Below, in pieces: positions 1 through 11,264 of a stretch of DNA of 64,000 bases. How positions within the stretch are numbered: the stretch's first letter is position 1; each line of letters begins with the position of its first letter. The translations under genes and the position numbers were made by a program. The notes beneath the pieces were generated by a model, which was not told the origin of the DNA, made no database searches, and was given only the letters and a program-made list of their open reading frames with translations. Source of the DNA: Exiguobacterium acetylicum (GTDB taxonomy: Bacteria; Bacillota; Bacilli; Exiguobacteriales; Exiguobacteriaceae); contig NZ_CP081878.1 in the NCBI RefSeq assembly GCF_022170825.1, positions 3,059,001 through 3,123,000 of the forward strand, given 5' to 3'.

Positions 1-31
1 GGAACAACCTCCAAAAATAAATTACTTAATA

Positions 32-48
32 CATATGCTGAGCATATG
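32..48. promoter_or_regulatory. Short perfect inverted repeat in the leader of the leftward gene
   Basis: CATATGCT and AGCATATG flank a single G. The repeat lies between the predicted leftward promoter and the Shine-Dalgarno at 8-12, so it could be an operator or a small leader hairpin. Its function is unknown. Confidence 0.35.
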
Positions 49-148
49 AAAAGAATTCATTATTGTCCCGAAATACATGGAGCAACGAAAAGATTGTTCG
101 TGACACGATGTGAATCCGTAATGACAATAACAATATTAAGCTAACGTA

Positions 149-178
149 AGTATAGAATGGATGCGCTTTAAAAGTCAA
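149..178 (-). promoter_or_regulatory. Sigma-A-type promoter of a leftward gene that starts outside the window
   Basis: On the minus strand a TTGACT -35 box (173-178) and a TATACT -10 box (149-154) are separated by 18 bp. A Shine-Dalgarno-like GGAGG lies at 8-12 on the same strand, so a leftward gene probably starts a few bases beyond position 1, with a leader of about 140 nt. I see no known riboswitch in that leader and no coding sequence in 1-273. Confidence 0.6.
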
Positions 179-229
179 GTTGTCAGACCAATGTTTTTCC
201 AATTGATTCCACTTCTTCTACATAACTAA

Positions 230-264
230 AATAAAAAACAGGTTCAGTCGAAACTGAACCTGTT
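230..264 (-). terminator. Rho-independent terminator of the immune inhibitor A gene
   Basis: An 11-bp perfect stem (237-247 with 254-264) is followed on the minus strand by a T-rich run. It lies about 10 bp past the stop codon. Confidence 0.9.
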
Positions 265-273
265 CTTCTGTTT

Positions 274-2664
274 TTAACGGTGGATCCAGACTGCTCCAGC
301 AGAGTTATCTTTCGCTTCACCGATGACTTGAATCTTCAGCCCATTGTTCGGAAGCAATTTACCTGCGTCCGGAATCAACTGGTTGATGTACGATTTCGAA
401 TCATCAAACTTCGTCACACCTGGAAGACCTTTATAGTCGTAGAGTCCACGTGATGGCGAATCGATGAGCCATGCAGGTGCTTTATCGTAGCTGAACGCAG
501 CATCTGCGATCTGGTAACGTGTGCTTCCTGTCGTGACCGGCTTACCGTTAAGTGTTCCAACGATTGCTTCAGGATGTGAGTCTACGACTCCAAGGAATCC
601 TTCACCTGGGTGTTCGCCAACCCAGTTATCGTTGAAGCTTGAATCGCCATACCAGACGACAAGACCTGTGTTGTATTTGACGCCGCGTGCATGCTCGAGT
701 GCTTTATCCGAGCCTGCATAGTTACGCCATTCGAGGTAGTACGCGTTATCGGCGTAAGAGAAGCCATCTGAAGCAACGAAACCATCAAGAGTGAACTTAG
801 GAGTACCCTCTGCATCATCTTCAAAGACGACTTTACCGTCAACTGTCAACTTCGCGTTATCAAGTGCAAATCCGTCTAGTGCAAGTCCACCATCTGTCAC
901 GTATTCAAATTTCAACGTGACTTTTTTACCAGCAAATTCGCTGAGGTCATATGATTTGTCGACCCATGCTCCTTTTGTCGATTCAGCACGTTGATCGCCA
1001 TCTGTATCTTGATCACCGATTTTATCGATAACTTTTGATTGACCGTCAGCAGTAGCTGTGACCGTCAAATAATCGTAATCGAATTCCACATCATAGTAAG
1101 CTTTGAAGTCGAACTTCGCTTCTTTTGCATTCGTCAAATCAAACTCTGGTGATGTCATCGACGTATGAAGATCGTCACCTTTTGTACTGTAGTAATACTT
1201 TTTACCGTAAGCCGGTGTGATACCTTTTACCGGTTTTTTCGGTAAATTGACTTTAATGATTCCTGGATTTTTTGATTTCGTAACACTTTGGTCGAGGTAC
1301 GATGCCGTTCCTGCCTTAGTGAGTGAATCAAAATCAATCTGTTGGATGTTCGCCCAGTTTCCACCCATCACATTTTGGAAGAACTCTTTGTTTTGTGGCG
1401 AGAAACTTGTCGGCTCTGTTCCGGCGATGTTACCATTCCAGCTACCACCACTCATGATCGACCATGAAGCGACCGGTTCACCTTGACCTGTATACTGTGT
1501 ATCGTACTCATCAGGAAGTCCTAGATCATGACCAAATTCGTGCGCGAAGACACCGACCGCGCCATCTTCTGGTTGAACTGTGTAATCATAAGCAGCCATT
1601 TTTCCGCCCCAGTAGTTGACGCTTGCTGTCGTATCCGCTACAGGATATACGCTACCAAGTGTCCAGCGGTGTGACCAGATTGCATCGTCGCCGAGCGTTC
1701 CGCCGCCTGCTTCTTGTCCTGTACCTGCGTGAATGATCATCAAGTGATCAACGAGACCATCGGGTTCATTTAAGTCGCCGTCGCCATCCATATCGTACTG
1801 GTCGAACTTATCGTAGTCTGCTAAGTTGATACCAGATTTAACAGCTGCATTCAGTGAATCCTTGACGAGACCACGTGGACCTTTTGCTCCAGGAAGGTTA
1901 TCATTCCCACCTGCAGGATTATCCGAACCATAATCTTTTGCTGTTCCAGGAACAGTCAACCAATTGGACACCGTACCATCGACTGAATAACTACCACCTG
2001 ATTGTTCTTCATAGAACTGTTTGAACGTTTTTACTTTGTCTCCGTTGAAGAGTTCGAACTCTTGATCACCAAACATTAAATCTTGATAATGTTTCTGGTT
2101 GAAGTCATCCGAATACATATATCCAGGCTCTTGAACGACATTATTGTGCTTGAAGTCGCTGTACTCGACGAGAAGGACGAGGACTTTATCCGTCCGTGTC
2201 GCACCGTTATAGGCTGCCTGTTTTGCTTTATCAACTTTGACGAAGCCGTTCGGATTGCCTTTTTTGTAGTTGTCGTGTTTTTTCTTCAATTGTTTAGCAA
2301 GTTGTTCCTTTTGTTTTGTTAAGAAGTCTTTTGTTTTCTTATCAAACGCTGCTTCTTTACTTGATTCATGATCGTGATCATGATCGACGGCCGGTTTTCC
2401 GTTCGCCTTTTTATCTAGATACTTTTGAACGGCTTTTTGTTTTGCTTCTGCTGAAGCTGCTTTTGAGATGACCCCACGTTTTTCAAGCACTTTTGCTAAT
2501 CGATCCTGATCGACCGTGTTCAAGTCCATCGGTGCACCAGGTGCTACTTTTTCTGCTGCTTGTACCGATGTTACCTGCCCACCAGGTAAGACCGGACCAA
2601 CAGCAAATGCAGCTGCCGTAATTCCAGATAGAACGGCTAGGCTAAGCTGTTTCTTTTTTCCCAC
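274..2664 (-). CDS. inhA: Immune inhibitor A, secreted M6 family metalloprotease
   Basis: This is a secreted zinc endopeptidase of the M6 (InhA/thuringilysin) family, 796 residues, the usual length. The start is GTG at 2664, because AGGGGGTC precedes it at good spacing; a longer reading frame upstream has no ribosome binding site. It has a Lys-rich signal peptide with a hydrophobic core and a likely AxA cut near residue 36, then a charged pro-region with a His/Asp-rich patch. The catalytic motif is [11 protein letters not shown], with H375, E376 and H379 and probable third ligand D385. The C-terminal half has beta-rich MAM-like repeats typical of InhA. It probably degrades extracellular proteins for nutrition. 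It stands alone with its own terminator. Confidence 0.93.
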   Translation of the reverse strand: MGKKKQLSLAVLSGITAAAFAVGPVLPGGQVTSVQAAEKVAPGAPMDLNTVDQDRLAKVLEKRGVISKAASAEAKQKAVQKYLDKKANGKPAVDHDHDHESSKEAAFDKKTKDFLTKQKEQLAKQLKKKHDNYKKGNPNGFVKVDKAKQAAYNGATRTDKVLVLLVEYSDFKHNNVVQEPGYMYSDDFNQKHYQDLMFGDQEFELFNGDKVKTFKQFYEEQSGGSYSVDGTVSNWLTVPGTAKDYGSDNPAGGNDNLPGAKGPRGLVKDSLNAAVKSGINLADYDKFDQYDMDGDGDLNEPDGLVDHLMIIHAGTGQEAGGGTLGDDAIWSHRWTLGSVYPVADTTASVNYWGGKMAAYDYTVQPEDGAVGVFAHEFGHDLGLPDEYDTQYTGQGEPVASWSIMSGGSWNGNIAGTEPTSFSPQNKEFFQNVMGGNWANIQQIDFDSLTKAGTASYLDQSVTKSKNPGIIKVNLPKKPVKGITPAYGKKYYYSTKGDDLHTSMTSPEFDLTNAKEAKFDFKAYYDVEFDYDYLTVTATADGQSKVIDKIGDQDTDGDQRAESTKGAWVDKSYDLSEFAGKKVTLKFEYVTDGGLALDGFALDNAKLTVDGKVVFEDDAEGTPKFTLDGFVASDGFSYADNAYYLEWRNYAGSDKALEHARGVKYNTGLVVWYGDSSFNDNWVGEHPGEGFLGVVDSHPEAIVGTLNGKPVTTGSTRYQIADAAFSYDKAPAWLIDSPSRGLYDYKGLPGVTKFDDSKSYINQLIPDAGKLLPNNGLKIQVIGEAKDNSAGAVWIHR

Positions 2665-2918
2665 GTGAATTGACCCCCTATGTAGTAGTGAAAAGCATGT
2701 GATTACTATACTTTTCTGAATATTCAAATCATAGATTATTTTATTTCGTTAATCAATTGCTTTTAAGACAATTAGTGCTTTGTAACCATACCTATTTTTA
2801 GGTAGTAATTTTAAATGATTTTCAAAGGATTCTTTCACCTCTTTTTCAAAAAAATACGCTTCTCTCATTTTAGAAAACGGTACGCTGAAGGCACTCTGAT
2901 TACCATAAGGAGGATCCA

Positions 2919-4406
2919 ATGAGCCCTTTACAACATTTTGAACGTCATTTACTTAGAAACTACCTGATTGGTTCATTCGTCGCTGTCTTCGGCGTCGGTT
3001 GCCTATTTATTTTCGAGACGCTTACCTTCACCGGAATAGAACAATTGATTTTAATCGGTATCATGGCTACGTCCGTCAGCCTGATGTTTTCACTGGAATA
3101 CATGCTCTACTCCCGACATGTCGCTTCCTTACGCCGCTTTTTCAAAAACGATATTTCTTCTCTCGTCTCGTTTCAAGAGGCCTATCAAACGACACATCGT
3201 TTTCCGGTATTGACTGTAAAGCGCATCATGGGACCACACTTTTTAGGTCTTTCCGTTCCCGCTTCACTTCTGACAGCCCTGGCGATCTCTCAAGGGTGGT
3301 TACAGATGCCTTACTATTTAATTGGTCTTGCTTGTTTTGGTGCGGTCCTCGTCGCCATCCTTCATGCTTTGATTGAGTTTTTTCTTACTTATCGTGTTAC
3401 CGAACGTATGCTACTCACTTTAGAAAACTATGCATTTGAACATGGATTTGATTTTCCTAAAAAAACGACGGTCGTCACACTAAAGCAAAAAATGCTGATC
3501 AGTACACTGATCATCGGTGTTTTTCCCGTCATGCTGTTCGTTCTCGCCTCAGCTGTCCAGTTAACGGAAAATGAGAGCCTTCGCTCTTACTGGAGTTGGG
3601 CGACACTCATTTTAATCGTCATCTTATCCGTTGCGACGTTTTGTAGTCTTCTTCTCTATGAAAATATTCGCAAACCGATCGCCACCCTGCAACAAGGGAT
3701 TCAAGATGTCGAAAGTAATCGACTCGTCTCGTTACCGAATCCGTATTCGGACGAGTTCTCCCACCTCGTTTCTGGTTTCAACTTGATGATGGAAGGTATC
3801 AAAAAGCGTGATGCGGAAAACGAACAGTTACTCGATAGTTTGTTCACCTTGTTTGCTGCGACACTAGATGCCCGTGATCCTTACACAGCCGGTCATTCCG
3901 TTCGTGTCGCTGCCTATTCAGTCGAAATCGCTACCGCTGCCAATCTACCGACTGAACAAATCGAACTGTTACGTAAATCCGCGCTGTTACATGACATCGG
4001 AAAAATTGGGATTCGAGACGATGTATTATTGAAAGAAGGACGTCTCACAGACGAAGAATTTCATGCCATTCAGCAACATCCGGTTATCGGTGTGCACATT
4101 CTATCGCAAGTTCAGCTTCCAAAGACGTTACAACCGATTCTTCCTGGGGTAAAGTACCATCACGAACGTTACGACGGAAAGGGGTATCCGGAAGGTCTTA
4201 TAGGAGAGGACATTCCACTCTTCGGTCGAATCATGGCGATTGCTGACGCCTATGATGCGATGACATCCGACCGTCCTTATCGTAAGGGAATGTCCGCAGA
4301 AAAAGCCTTATCGATTTTAGAAGAAGGTATGGGTACACAATGGGACGCCACCTTTACGCGTCTATTTCTAGATTTGAAGCGTTCGCCCGTCGAGGACGTG
4401 TCATAA
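2919..4406 (+). CDS. Membrane HD-GYP domain protein, probable cyclic-di-GMP phosphodiesterase
   Basis: The protein has about six membrane segments in its first 250 residues, then a HAMP-like linker (roughly 250-310) and a C-terminal HD-GYP domain (about 315-490). The HD pair is H358-D359 in HDIGKIG. It is followed by an HP motif, HHERYDGKGYPEG containing G422-Y423-P424, and DAYDAMTSDRPYR, which together form the full HD-GYP signature. Family members hydrolyse cyclic-di-GMP or related cyclic dinucleotides. The membrane part probably senses an unknown signal. The start follows AAGGAGGATCC. The downstream GyrI-like gene begins 18 bp later, so the two are likely co-transcribed. Confidence 0.88.
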   Translation: MSPLQHFERHLLRNYLIGSFVAVFGVGCLFIFETLTFTGIEQLILIGIMATSVSLMFSLEYMLYSRHVASLRRFFKNDISSLVSFQEAYQTTHRFPVLTVKRIMGPHFLGLSVPASLLTALAISQGWLQMPYYLIGLACFGAVLVAILHALIEFFLTYRVTERMLLTLENYAFEHGFDFPKKTTVVTLKQKMLISTLIIGVFPVMLFVLASAVQLTENESLRSYWSWATLILIVILSVATFCSLLLYENIRKPIATLQQGIQDVESNRLVSLPNPYSDEFSHLVSGFNLMMEGIKKRDAENEQLLDSLFTLFAATLDARDPYTAGHSVRVAAYSVEIATAANLPTEQIELLRKSALLHDIGKIGIRDDVLLKEGRLTDEEFHAIQQHPVIGVHILSQVQLPKTLQPILPGVKYHHERYDGKGYPEGLIGEDIPLFGRIMAIADAYDAMTSDRPYRKGMSAEKALSILEEGMGTQWDATFTRLFLDLKRSPVEDVS

Positions 4407-4424
4407 GAAGGAAGGGAGTTTCTG

Positions 4425-4856
4425 ATGCATCCAAAAATCGTTGAACGCCATGAATTTTATTTTGTTGGACTTGGACTGACGTGTGAAGAGAACGAGTTGC
4501 ATACTTTGATGCCAGAACTCTGGCGTGAATTTTCAAGACGTTCGCATGAGATCCCTGCAAAGCTGGACAGCTATCCGCTCGATATCTCGCTTGAACGACA
4601 TGGAACCAAATATTCGCAATGTGTCGGGTATCCCGTCTCGTCGCTCGAGCAGATTCCTAAAGGTATGAAAGGGCATCGGATTCCTGCTGCGCGTTATGTC
4701 TTCTGGAAGCACGAAGGACCGGATATCGAAATTTGGAAATCGTTCGAGAAAATTCAACGCTTTGCTTCAAAACAAGGAATTGAACTCGATCCACATGACT
4801 TTAAAATTGATGAGACACGAGATGACGTCCACCATCTCTACCAACGGATTCGCTGA
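4425..4856 (+). CDS. GyrI-like / AraC effector-binding domain protein
   Basis: This 143-residue protein is about the size of a single GyrI-like small-molecule-binding domain and has no DNA-binding domain. Consistent features are the N-terminal VERHEFYFVGLGLTC strand, the central Trp and Phe residues, the GHRIPAARYVFWKHEG strand and the C-terminal DPHDFKIDE region with acidic residues. Stand-alone proteins of this family can bind or hydrolyse hydrophobic ligands, but the ligand here is unknown. It follows the HD-GYP gene closely and is closed by a strong terminator, so it is the last gene of that transcript. Confidence 0.65.
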   Translation: MHPKIVERHEFYFVGLGLTCEENELHTLMPELWREFSRRSHEIPAKLDSYPLDISLERHGTKYSQCVGYPVSSLEQIPKGMKGHRIPAARYVFWKHEGPDIEIWKSFEKIQRFASKQGIELDPHDFKIDETRDDVHHLYQRIR

Positions 4857-4882
4857 ACCATTCTCTTGAATGGTTCTTTTTT
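4855..4882 (+). terminator. Rho-independent terminator after the GyrI-like gene
   Basis: A 9-bp perfect stem (4855-4863 with 4868-4876) with a TCTT loop is followed by six T. It overlaps the stop codon. Confidence 0.9.
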
Positions 4883-4995
4883 GTGTTTAAATATCTTTCA
4901 CACTTAATAATTCAGTCCAGGTACTACGGACTATATTCAGAAAATTCTATTTAATTCGAATGACTTATTCTCGCTTTCCTGATTCTTTGGCATAG

Positions 4996-6525
<1,530 letters not shown>

Positions 6526-6556
6526 GAAAATCTCCTCCCAAAGGATTTTCATACTT

Positions 6557-6588
6557 CCTCCCGAGTGTCGGACTCGGGAGGTTTTTTG
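6557..6588 (+). terminator. Terminator of the thermolysin-like protease gene
   Basis: A GC-rich 10-bp stem (6557-6566 with 6572-6581) is followed by six T. Confidence 0.92.
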
Positions 6589-6591
6589 TGC

Positions 6592-6627
6592 AAAAAAGAC
6601 GAATTCGCTTCAAGCGAATCCGTCTTT
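6592..6627 (-). terminator. Terminator of the SH3-like protein gene
   Basis: A 16-base inverted repeat with one mismatch (6595-6610 with 6612-6627) is followed on the minus strand by a run of T. It sits just after the minus-strand stop at 6631. Confidence 0.8.
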
Positions 6628-6630
6628 CCT

Positions 6631-7497
6631 TCATTCTTGACCAGGATCACGAGCAAGACGCAGACGCATCTTTCCGTTATCCGGGAACACTTTTAATTGT
6701 AAGGATTCTCCCTCGTACCATGTTCCGTAGCTCGTATCGACGACGGGTTCACCAAGTGTCGATAATCCACCAGTCGAAGCATTCGTCCAGTCGATCGCTT
6801 CAATGATTCCGTCTGAAACGACGAGCAGATATCCGGAATTTGAGAAGTAATACGTATTGACGGCATCTTGCTGTGTATTCCCGACAGCACCGTATTTCGC
6901 TTCGAATTCAGCAATCGGTTTTCCGAGATACTGCTCCGGCTTGTCGATCGGTTGGTTGGCGACAGCTTGTGAGAGTGCTGAAAGGACAGCTTTATCTGAC
7001 GTCCCTTGTGGCGCTTCCAAACGAACATCACTTTCCGGTAAGTACCCTTCAATGCTGTCATTGAGCTTGAGATGAACCATGCCATCTTTTGCATCTAATA
7101 CCTCATAAACATCACCTAAATCCGCTTTGTAGATGACACTACTACGACTTGCATCGCTGTAGACATTCGCGAACGGACGCGTCACCCAAGCCGCTTGCGC
7201 ATACTCTGCTGCTTTCTTCTTTGTTTTCTTCTTTTCTGTTTTCGCTTCTTTTTTATCTTTCGACGCTGCTGTTTCTTTTTTCGACTCATCGTTTTTCGTT
7301 GCTTGATCCGTCGTTTTCGGCTTTTCAAGCGTGGATGTCGCTTGAGAAGCGTCGTTATTCGTCAACATATACAACCAACCACCGACGATGAATACCGTCG
7401 CTAGAATACCGCCGAAAGCAATCCCTCGACGATTACGTTTCTGTTTCCGTCTTTCTTGACGAGACTGTCGTTCTTGTTCTTGTTGGTGTTCACTCAT
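6631..7497 (-). CDS. Membrane-anchored SH3-like domain protein
   Basis: The protein is 288 residues. Start ATG 7497 is chosen because AGGAGGAAC precedes it; an upstream in-frame Met lacks one. A basic N-terminal stretch precedes one membrane segment (about residues 26-45), so the protein is probably type II with its bulk outside. A long Lys/Glu/Thr-rich linker follows (about 46-105). Then comes an SH3b-like beta domain (about 110-165, with ANVYSDASRSSVIYKADLGD) and a C-terminal domain resembling DUF4309-type modules. A wall-binding or sensing role is plausible, but no enzymatic motif is visible. It is monocistronic and convergent with the M4 protease gene. Confidence 0.6.
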   Translation of the reverse strand: MSEHQQEQERQSRQERRKQKRNRRGIAFGGILATVFIVGGWLYMLTNNDASQATSTLEKPKTTDQATKNDESKKETAASKDKKEAKTEKKKTKKKAAEYAQAAWVTRPFANVYSDASRSSVIYKADLGDVYEVLDAKDGMVHLKLNDSIEGYLPESDVRLEAPQGTSDKAVLSALSQAVANQPIDKPEQYLGKPIAEFEAKYGAVGNTQQDAVNTYYFSNSGYLLVVSDGIIEAIDWTNASTGGLSTLGEPVVDTSYGTWYEGESLQLKVFPDNGKMRLRLARDPGQE

Positions 7498-7564
7498 GTA
7501 TGGTTCCTCCTGAAAAGTCGACACAGTTTTTCCCCACTATACCACCAATGTTTACTCGAAATAT

Positions 7565-8548
7565 TTAAATTTCGATGACAGTTCGACCACGATGACGAGA
7601 AGTCAGCAAGGCTTCTGCGATTTCTGGTAAATCGTTCAGTGTTTTGACGTCGACTTCTGGCGCAAGGTCGACTTGCCACTCGTTCGCTAAACGTTGCCAT
7701 AACGCCTCTCGATACGCAATCGGTGTTTGGACCGCATCGATTCCAATCAATCGAACGCCACGCAGGATGAAGGGATAGACGGTCAACGTCATCTCTGCCC
7801 CACCGACGTTTCCACATGTCGTCACAACACCACCATATTGTACGAAGCGAATGACGGATGCGAGTAATGGACCACCTACCGTATCAATCACACCGGCATA
7901 AAGTCCCTTCTTTAGAGGACGATCGGTTTCTTCTAGGAACGTAGTGCGGTCTAGTACCTCAGCCACACCTTTTTCAAGCAATCGGTCTTGTTCGGTTCGT
8001 TTACCGGTTACTGCATGTACCGTGTACCCCAAGCGAATCAGTAAAGCAATCGCAATCGTTCCGACGCCACCCGTCGCTCCCGTTACAAGAATTGGTCCTG
8101 CATCTTTTGAAACGATCCGTGACAACTCATCGACCGATTGTGCCGCCGTCAATCCTGCTGTACCGTGTCGCATCGCTTCTAACGGACGAATGGATTCCGG
8201 GAGTGGCGTCACCCACTCGGCTGGCACACGTATGTATTCTTGAAACCCTCCAGAGGTGTTCATTCCGAAATCAAAACCATTGACGACGACAGCTTGACCC
8301 GTTTGAAAACGCTCATCTGTCGTCTGCTCGATGTATCCTGCTGCATCAACGCCTGGTGTATGCGGATAGGATTTCGTCACTCCTCGATTACCCGACATCG
8401 ATAAAGCATCCTTATAGTTGACGCATGAGTACGTGACACGAATCAGGACGTCTCCCTCCGGTAAATCATCGACATGTTTTGTCTCGATTGTTCCCTCATA
8501 CGATCCGTCTACTTCTCGTACGACGAATGCTGAAAAAGTGTGTTCCAT
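7565..8548 (-). CDS. yhfP: YhdH/YhfP-family NADPH:quinone / acrylyl-CoA-type reductase
   Basis: This is a 327-residue zinc-independent medium-chain dehydrogenase/reductase. The N-terminal catalytic half carries CVNYKDALS and TPGVDAAG, typical of the YhdH/YhfP (AcuI) branch. The Rossmann half carries the nucleotide-binding sequence VTGATGGVGTIAI (about residues 155-167). Members reduce activated C=C bonds, including acryloyl-CoA, using NADPH. It contains no structural-zinc cysteine cluster. The start follows AGAAAGGAGAG. The physiological substrate here cannot be read from sequence. It is monocistronic and may serve in electrophile detoxification. Confidence 0.85.
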   Translation of the reverse strand: MEHTFSAFVVREVDGSYEGTIETKHVDDLPEGDVLIRVTYSCVNYKDALSMSGNRGVTKSYPHTPGVDAAGYIEQTTDERFQTGQAVVVNGFDFGMNTSGGFQEYIRVPAEWVTPLPESIRPLEAMRHGTAGLTAAQSVDELSRIVSKDAGPILVTGATGGVGTIAIALLIRLGYTVHAVTGKRTEQDRLLEKGVAEVLDRTTFLEETDRPLKKGLYAGVIDTVGGPLLASVIRFVQYGGVVTTCGNVGGAEMTLTVYPFILRGVRLIGIDAVQTPIAYREALWQRLANEWQVDLAPEVDVKTLNDLPEIAEALLTSRHRGRTVIEI

Positions 8549-8602
8549 GATTTCTCTCCTTTCTCTTGTGCTTCTCTATACCCTGTTGTTTCCATCGACA
8601 CA

Positions 8603-8638
8603 CTAAAAATCCCTACCCTTTCCGAGGAAAAGGCAGGG
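8603..8638 (-). terminator. Terminator of the DUF4129-like gene
   Basis: A 13-base inverted repeat with wobble pairs (8611-8623 with 8626-8638) is followed on the minus strand by ATTTTTAG. It lies about 35 bp past the stop at 8675. Confidence 0.65.
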
Positions 8639-8674
8639 CATGAGGATACGAAAAACATTTAATTTCTTTAGGTG

Positions 8675-9448
8675 TCAGTCGAACTGATGGACGAAGGCTC
8701 TGAATTCTCTCTGGATCGTTTGCTTGTCCATCTCCGATATCGTAGTAGTTCGGTCTGTGTAGCGCTCTAAGAGGTAGGCTCTTGTTAGGATATGTGAAGG
8801 TTGGAATCCGATCCGCAGGCACCATTCCTGAAGTGTTTCTGTATCATGTCGCCGTGAGCGGGTCGGGAGTATGTGATTGAACTGGATGAGTTGTTTGCGA
8901 ATCCAGGCATCTGGTAGCTCGACCGGATTCTCAGTTAAAACAAAGTCGTTGGCTAAAGGCTGTAACGGGATGTCAGCTCGTATCGATTCCTCGTCCTGTT
9001 TCTTGGTCTTTCGACGTTTCCCCCAAACGATATAGCCTATTATGACTAGAGGTAAAACAAGCAGGCTCATCAGTAACATCGATGAGGACGATCCCCCTTT
9101 TTCGTTCGTACCTCGCTCGGCGTTTTTAATTCCTACAGTGATGACCTTATTCTTTTTCTTTTTCGGTTTGAGGTCTTTCTGCTTCTTCGGCTTTTGATTC
9201 GTGTCCCAAACACGTAGATCTTCATCATTCTTCATCTGCTTTTTAGGCCACCACGAAAGAAACGGAATATGTAACAGCTTACCGTTTCTATTGCAGTTCG
9301 GTTTACACGATCCATTCGTTTCGATCGTAGACATTTGAACCGCTTTTGGCTTCAATGCTTGAATAGCCTCTTCCGTCAGCGGCTTACTGATCCCTAAGAT
9401 CAGCAAAATCAGTCCGATACCAATTACAAGTCGTTTGCGAAGTGACAT
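8675..9448 (-). CDS. Two-segment membrane protein with DUF4129-like C-terminal domain
   Basis: The protein is 257 residues. Start ATG 9448 follows AAGGGGGGTC; the reading frame extends 30 codons further without a start signal. An N-terminal hydrophobic segment (about 7-22) and a second at about 125-145 bracket an extracellular loop that is Lys-rich and has a CKPNC motif. The cytosolic C-terminus (RKQLIQFNHILP, TLQEWCLRIG, AYLLERYTD) resembles the DUF4129 module normally found at the end of transglutaminase-like proteins. No transglutaminase domain is present here or next door. The CxxxC pair outside the membrane could form a disulfide. Function is unknown. Confidence 0.5.
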   Translation of the reverse strand: MSLRKRLVIGIGLILLILGISKPLTEEAIQALKPKAVQMSTIETNGSCKPNCNRNGKLLHIPFLSWWPKKQMKNDEDLRVWDTNQKPKKQKDLKPKKKKNKVITVGIKNAERGTNEKGGSSSSMLLMSLLVLPLVIIGYIVWGKRRKTKKQDEESIRADIPLQPLANDFVLTENPVELPDAWIRKQLIQFNHILPTRSRRHDTETLQEWCLRIGFQPSHILTRAYLLERYTDRTTTISEMDKQTIQREFRAFVHQFD

Positions 9449-9586
9449 CAGAAGACCCCCCTTAAAATCCATTATAATCCATTTAAAATTTTTTTGTGTA
9501 TTTTTATGGATGTCGTGAAACGAGGAATGATTGTCCAAAGAGAGGGGAAAAGGTAGACAGACCTATTCAGAGAGGGGAACCATTTC

Positions 9587-11224
9587 ATGTTAAAACTCGA
9601 TCACACGCATGATCCGTATCAAAATGCGGCGTTGATTCAGGAATACGTTGAAACGTCAACCAATGAACAAGCTGTTCGACAAGCGGAACAACTGCTACAC
9701 GATAGTGCATTCGTCGCACCAAGACGTGATCCTAATCTTAGTCGGACACTTCGTTCGATAATTTCACCGTTATTTTTGACGAATCGTGATAAATATATTC
9801 TACCGCTGACACCGGCCTTCGTGACGCCACGCGATGAGATTCGTCCAAGTTGGTTCGGTCGGCTCAATCATGAGTTCGAACGCTTGATTAGCGAAGTCGA
9901 AATCGTTGATGTCACTGGCTTTGGCGCAGTCGGTGATGGACAAACAGACGATACCCAAGCGTTCATCGACGCACTCGGCGATGGACATCGACAAGTCCAT
10001 GTCCCAGCCGGTACGTACATCGTTCGAGGGATTCGCTTACCTAGTTACACGATCTTAACGGGAGCCGGCAAAGGGAAGACGATTTTAAAGATGCATGATG
10101 AGGCACCGAAAGGCCGTCGTCTCGTGACGAACCAAAATTATCTCCTCGGCAATCATCACCTGCTCGTCGAGAAAATGACGCTTGACTGGAATATCAAACG
10201 AATCGGTGACGCGAAGAAAAGTAGTACATGGGGGAATCACTCCAGCTGCCTCACCTACGCACATGTCACCTATGGCTGGGTCTTTGATGTCGAAGCCATC
10301 AACCCAGGACTTCACTGTTTTGATATCTCGACACCGTATTACAATTACAACGGGGACGGTGCTCGAGCGAACTTAAGTAGTTCATTCATCTGGTTCGACG
10401 GATTGACCGGTTCTGGATTTGGAGACGACGGGATTACGACGCATCATAGTGATCACCTCTTCATTTCGAACTGCTTCATGCATGATCCAAGTGGACGTGC
10501 TCATGCAGAAGGGTTCTCGAATTCAAATGGTATTGAAATTGATGATGGGTCGCGTGACGTCTGGTTATTCAATAACGCAACAAGCCGTTGCTTCGGCGGA
10601 CTGGAAATCAAGGCACATGCGACCTCTTCTGCTGCTTCGACCGTTAAAATCGTCGGTCATCTATCGATTGATGATCATCGTGCTTTTAACTTCCGTCACA
10701 TCGGACATCATCAAGCAAGCGATCCGACGTCTCAGACGGCTTACAATATCATTGCAACACGCTTGATCGCTCAGACACCTCAATATACGGAGTTATACGC
10801 AAATTCAAAACCGCGTGCACTCGTCGTTTCGGCGTATCGAAATGTCGTCATTCATGATTTTACGGTACTTGGTGATCCGTACTACGACTACCAAGAACAA
10901 CCAATGATCGGAATTCAATATAAAGCCCGAAACGTCACGATCAGTCAGTTGAAAATGAGCGGATTCCGACAAGCCAAAACGGATATCCAAATTTTTGGCG
11001 GAGAAAACGGTGCCGAGGATGTGCGCCTTCGTGATATTCGAATCGAGGATTCTGCCAAACATGGGATTACGATTGGTCCTGATATCACTCGCGTCAAGTT
11101 GACGAACGTGGCACTAAAAGGAGACGGGACAGTTGGCTTGAATGCCAAATCGGAACCGGAGATGGAACGCTTCATCGCGACCGGATTTAAAGTGCCGATT
11201 CGCGCCAAGTCGACGCAAGCATAA
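9587..11224 (+). CDS. Right-handed beta-helix protein, pectate-lyase-3 / GH28-related
   Basis: The protein is 545 residues. After a helical N-terminal region of about 105 residues comes VDVTGFGAVGDGQTDDTQAF, the hallmark start of Pectate_lyase_3 (GH28-like) beta-helices. Repeated coils rich in Asn, His, Asp and Gly follow (for example GFGDDGITTHHSDHLFISN and NSNGIEIDDGSRDVW). Asp pairs in those coils could be catalytic, as in polysaccharide-cleaving members. No signal peptide or membrane segment is visible at the start, which is unusual for a polysaccharide-degrading enzyme and more like tailspike or intracellular relatives. Substrate is unknown. The gene is monocistronic, ending in a strong bidirectional terminator. 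Confidence 0.75.
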   Translation: MLKLDHTHDPYQNAALIQEYVETSTNEQAVRQAEQLLHDSAFVAPRRDPNLSRTLRSIISPLFLTNRDKYILPLTPAFVTPRDEIRPSWFGRLNHEFERLISEVEIVDVTGFGAVGDGQTDDTQAFIDALGDGHRQVHVPAGTYIVRGIRLPSYTILTGAGKGKTILKMHDEAPKGRRLVTNQNYLLGNHHLLVEKMTLDWNIKRIGDAKKSSTWGNHSSCLTYAHVTYGWVFDVEAINPGLHCFDISTPYYNYNGDGARANLSSSFIWFDGLTGSGFGDDGITTHHSDHLFISNCFMHDPSGRAHAEGFSNSNGIEIDDGSRDVWLFNNATSRCFGGLEIKAHATSSAASTVKIVGHLSIDDHRAFNFRHIGHHQASDPTSQTAYNIIATRLIAQTPQYTELYANSKPRALVVSAYRNVVIHDFTVLGDPYYDYQEQPMIGIQYKARNVTISQLKMSGFRQAKTDIQIFGGENGAEDVRLRDIRIEDSAKHGITIGPDITRVKLTNVALKGDGTVGLNAKSEPEMERFIATGFKVPIRAKSTQA

Positions 11225-11226
11225 AT

Positions 11227-11264
11227 AAAATGACAGGATGGACCGCAGTCCATCCTGTCATTTT
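11227..11264. terminator. Bidirectional terminator between convergent genes
   Basis: A 17-bp perfect stem (11227-11243 with 11248-11264) with a CGCA loop has A/T tails on both sides. It serves the beta-helix gene (+) and the DUF1028 gene (-). Confidence 0.92.
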
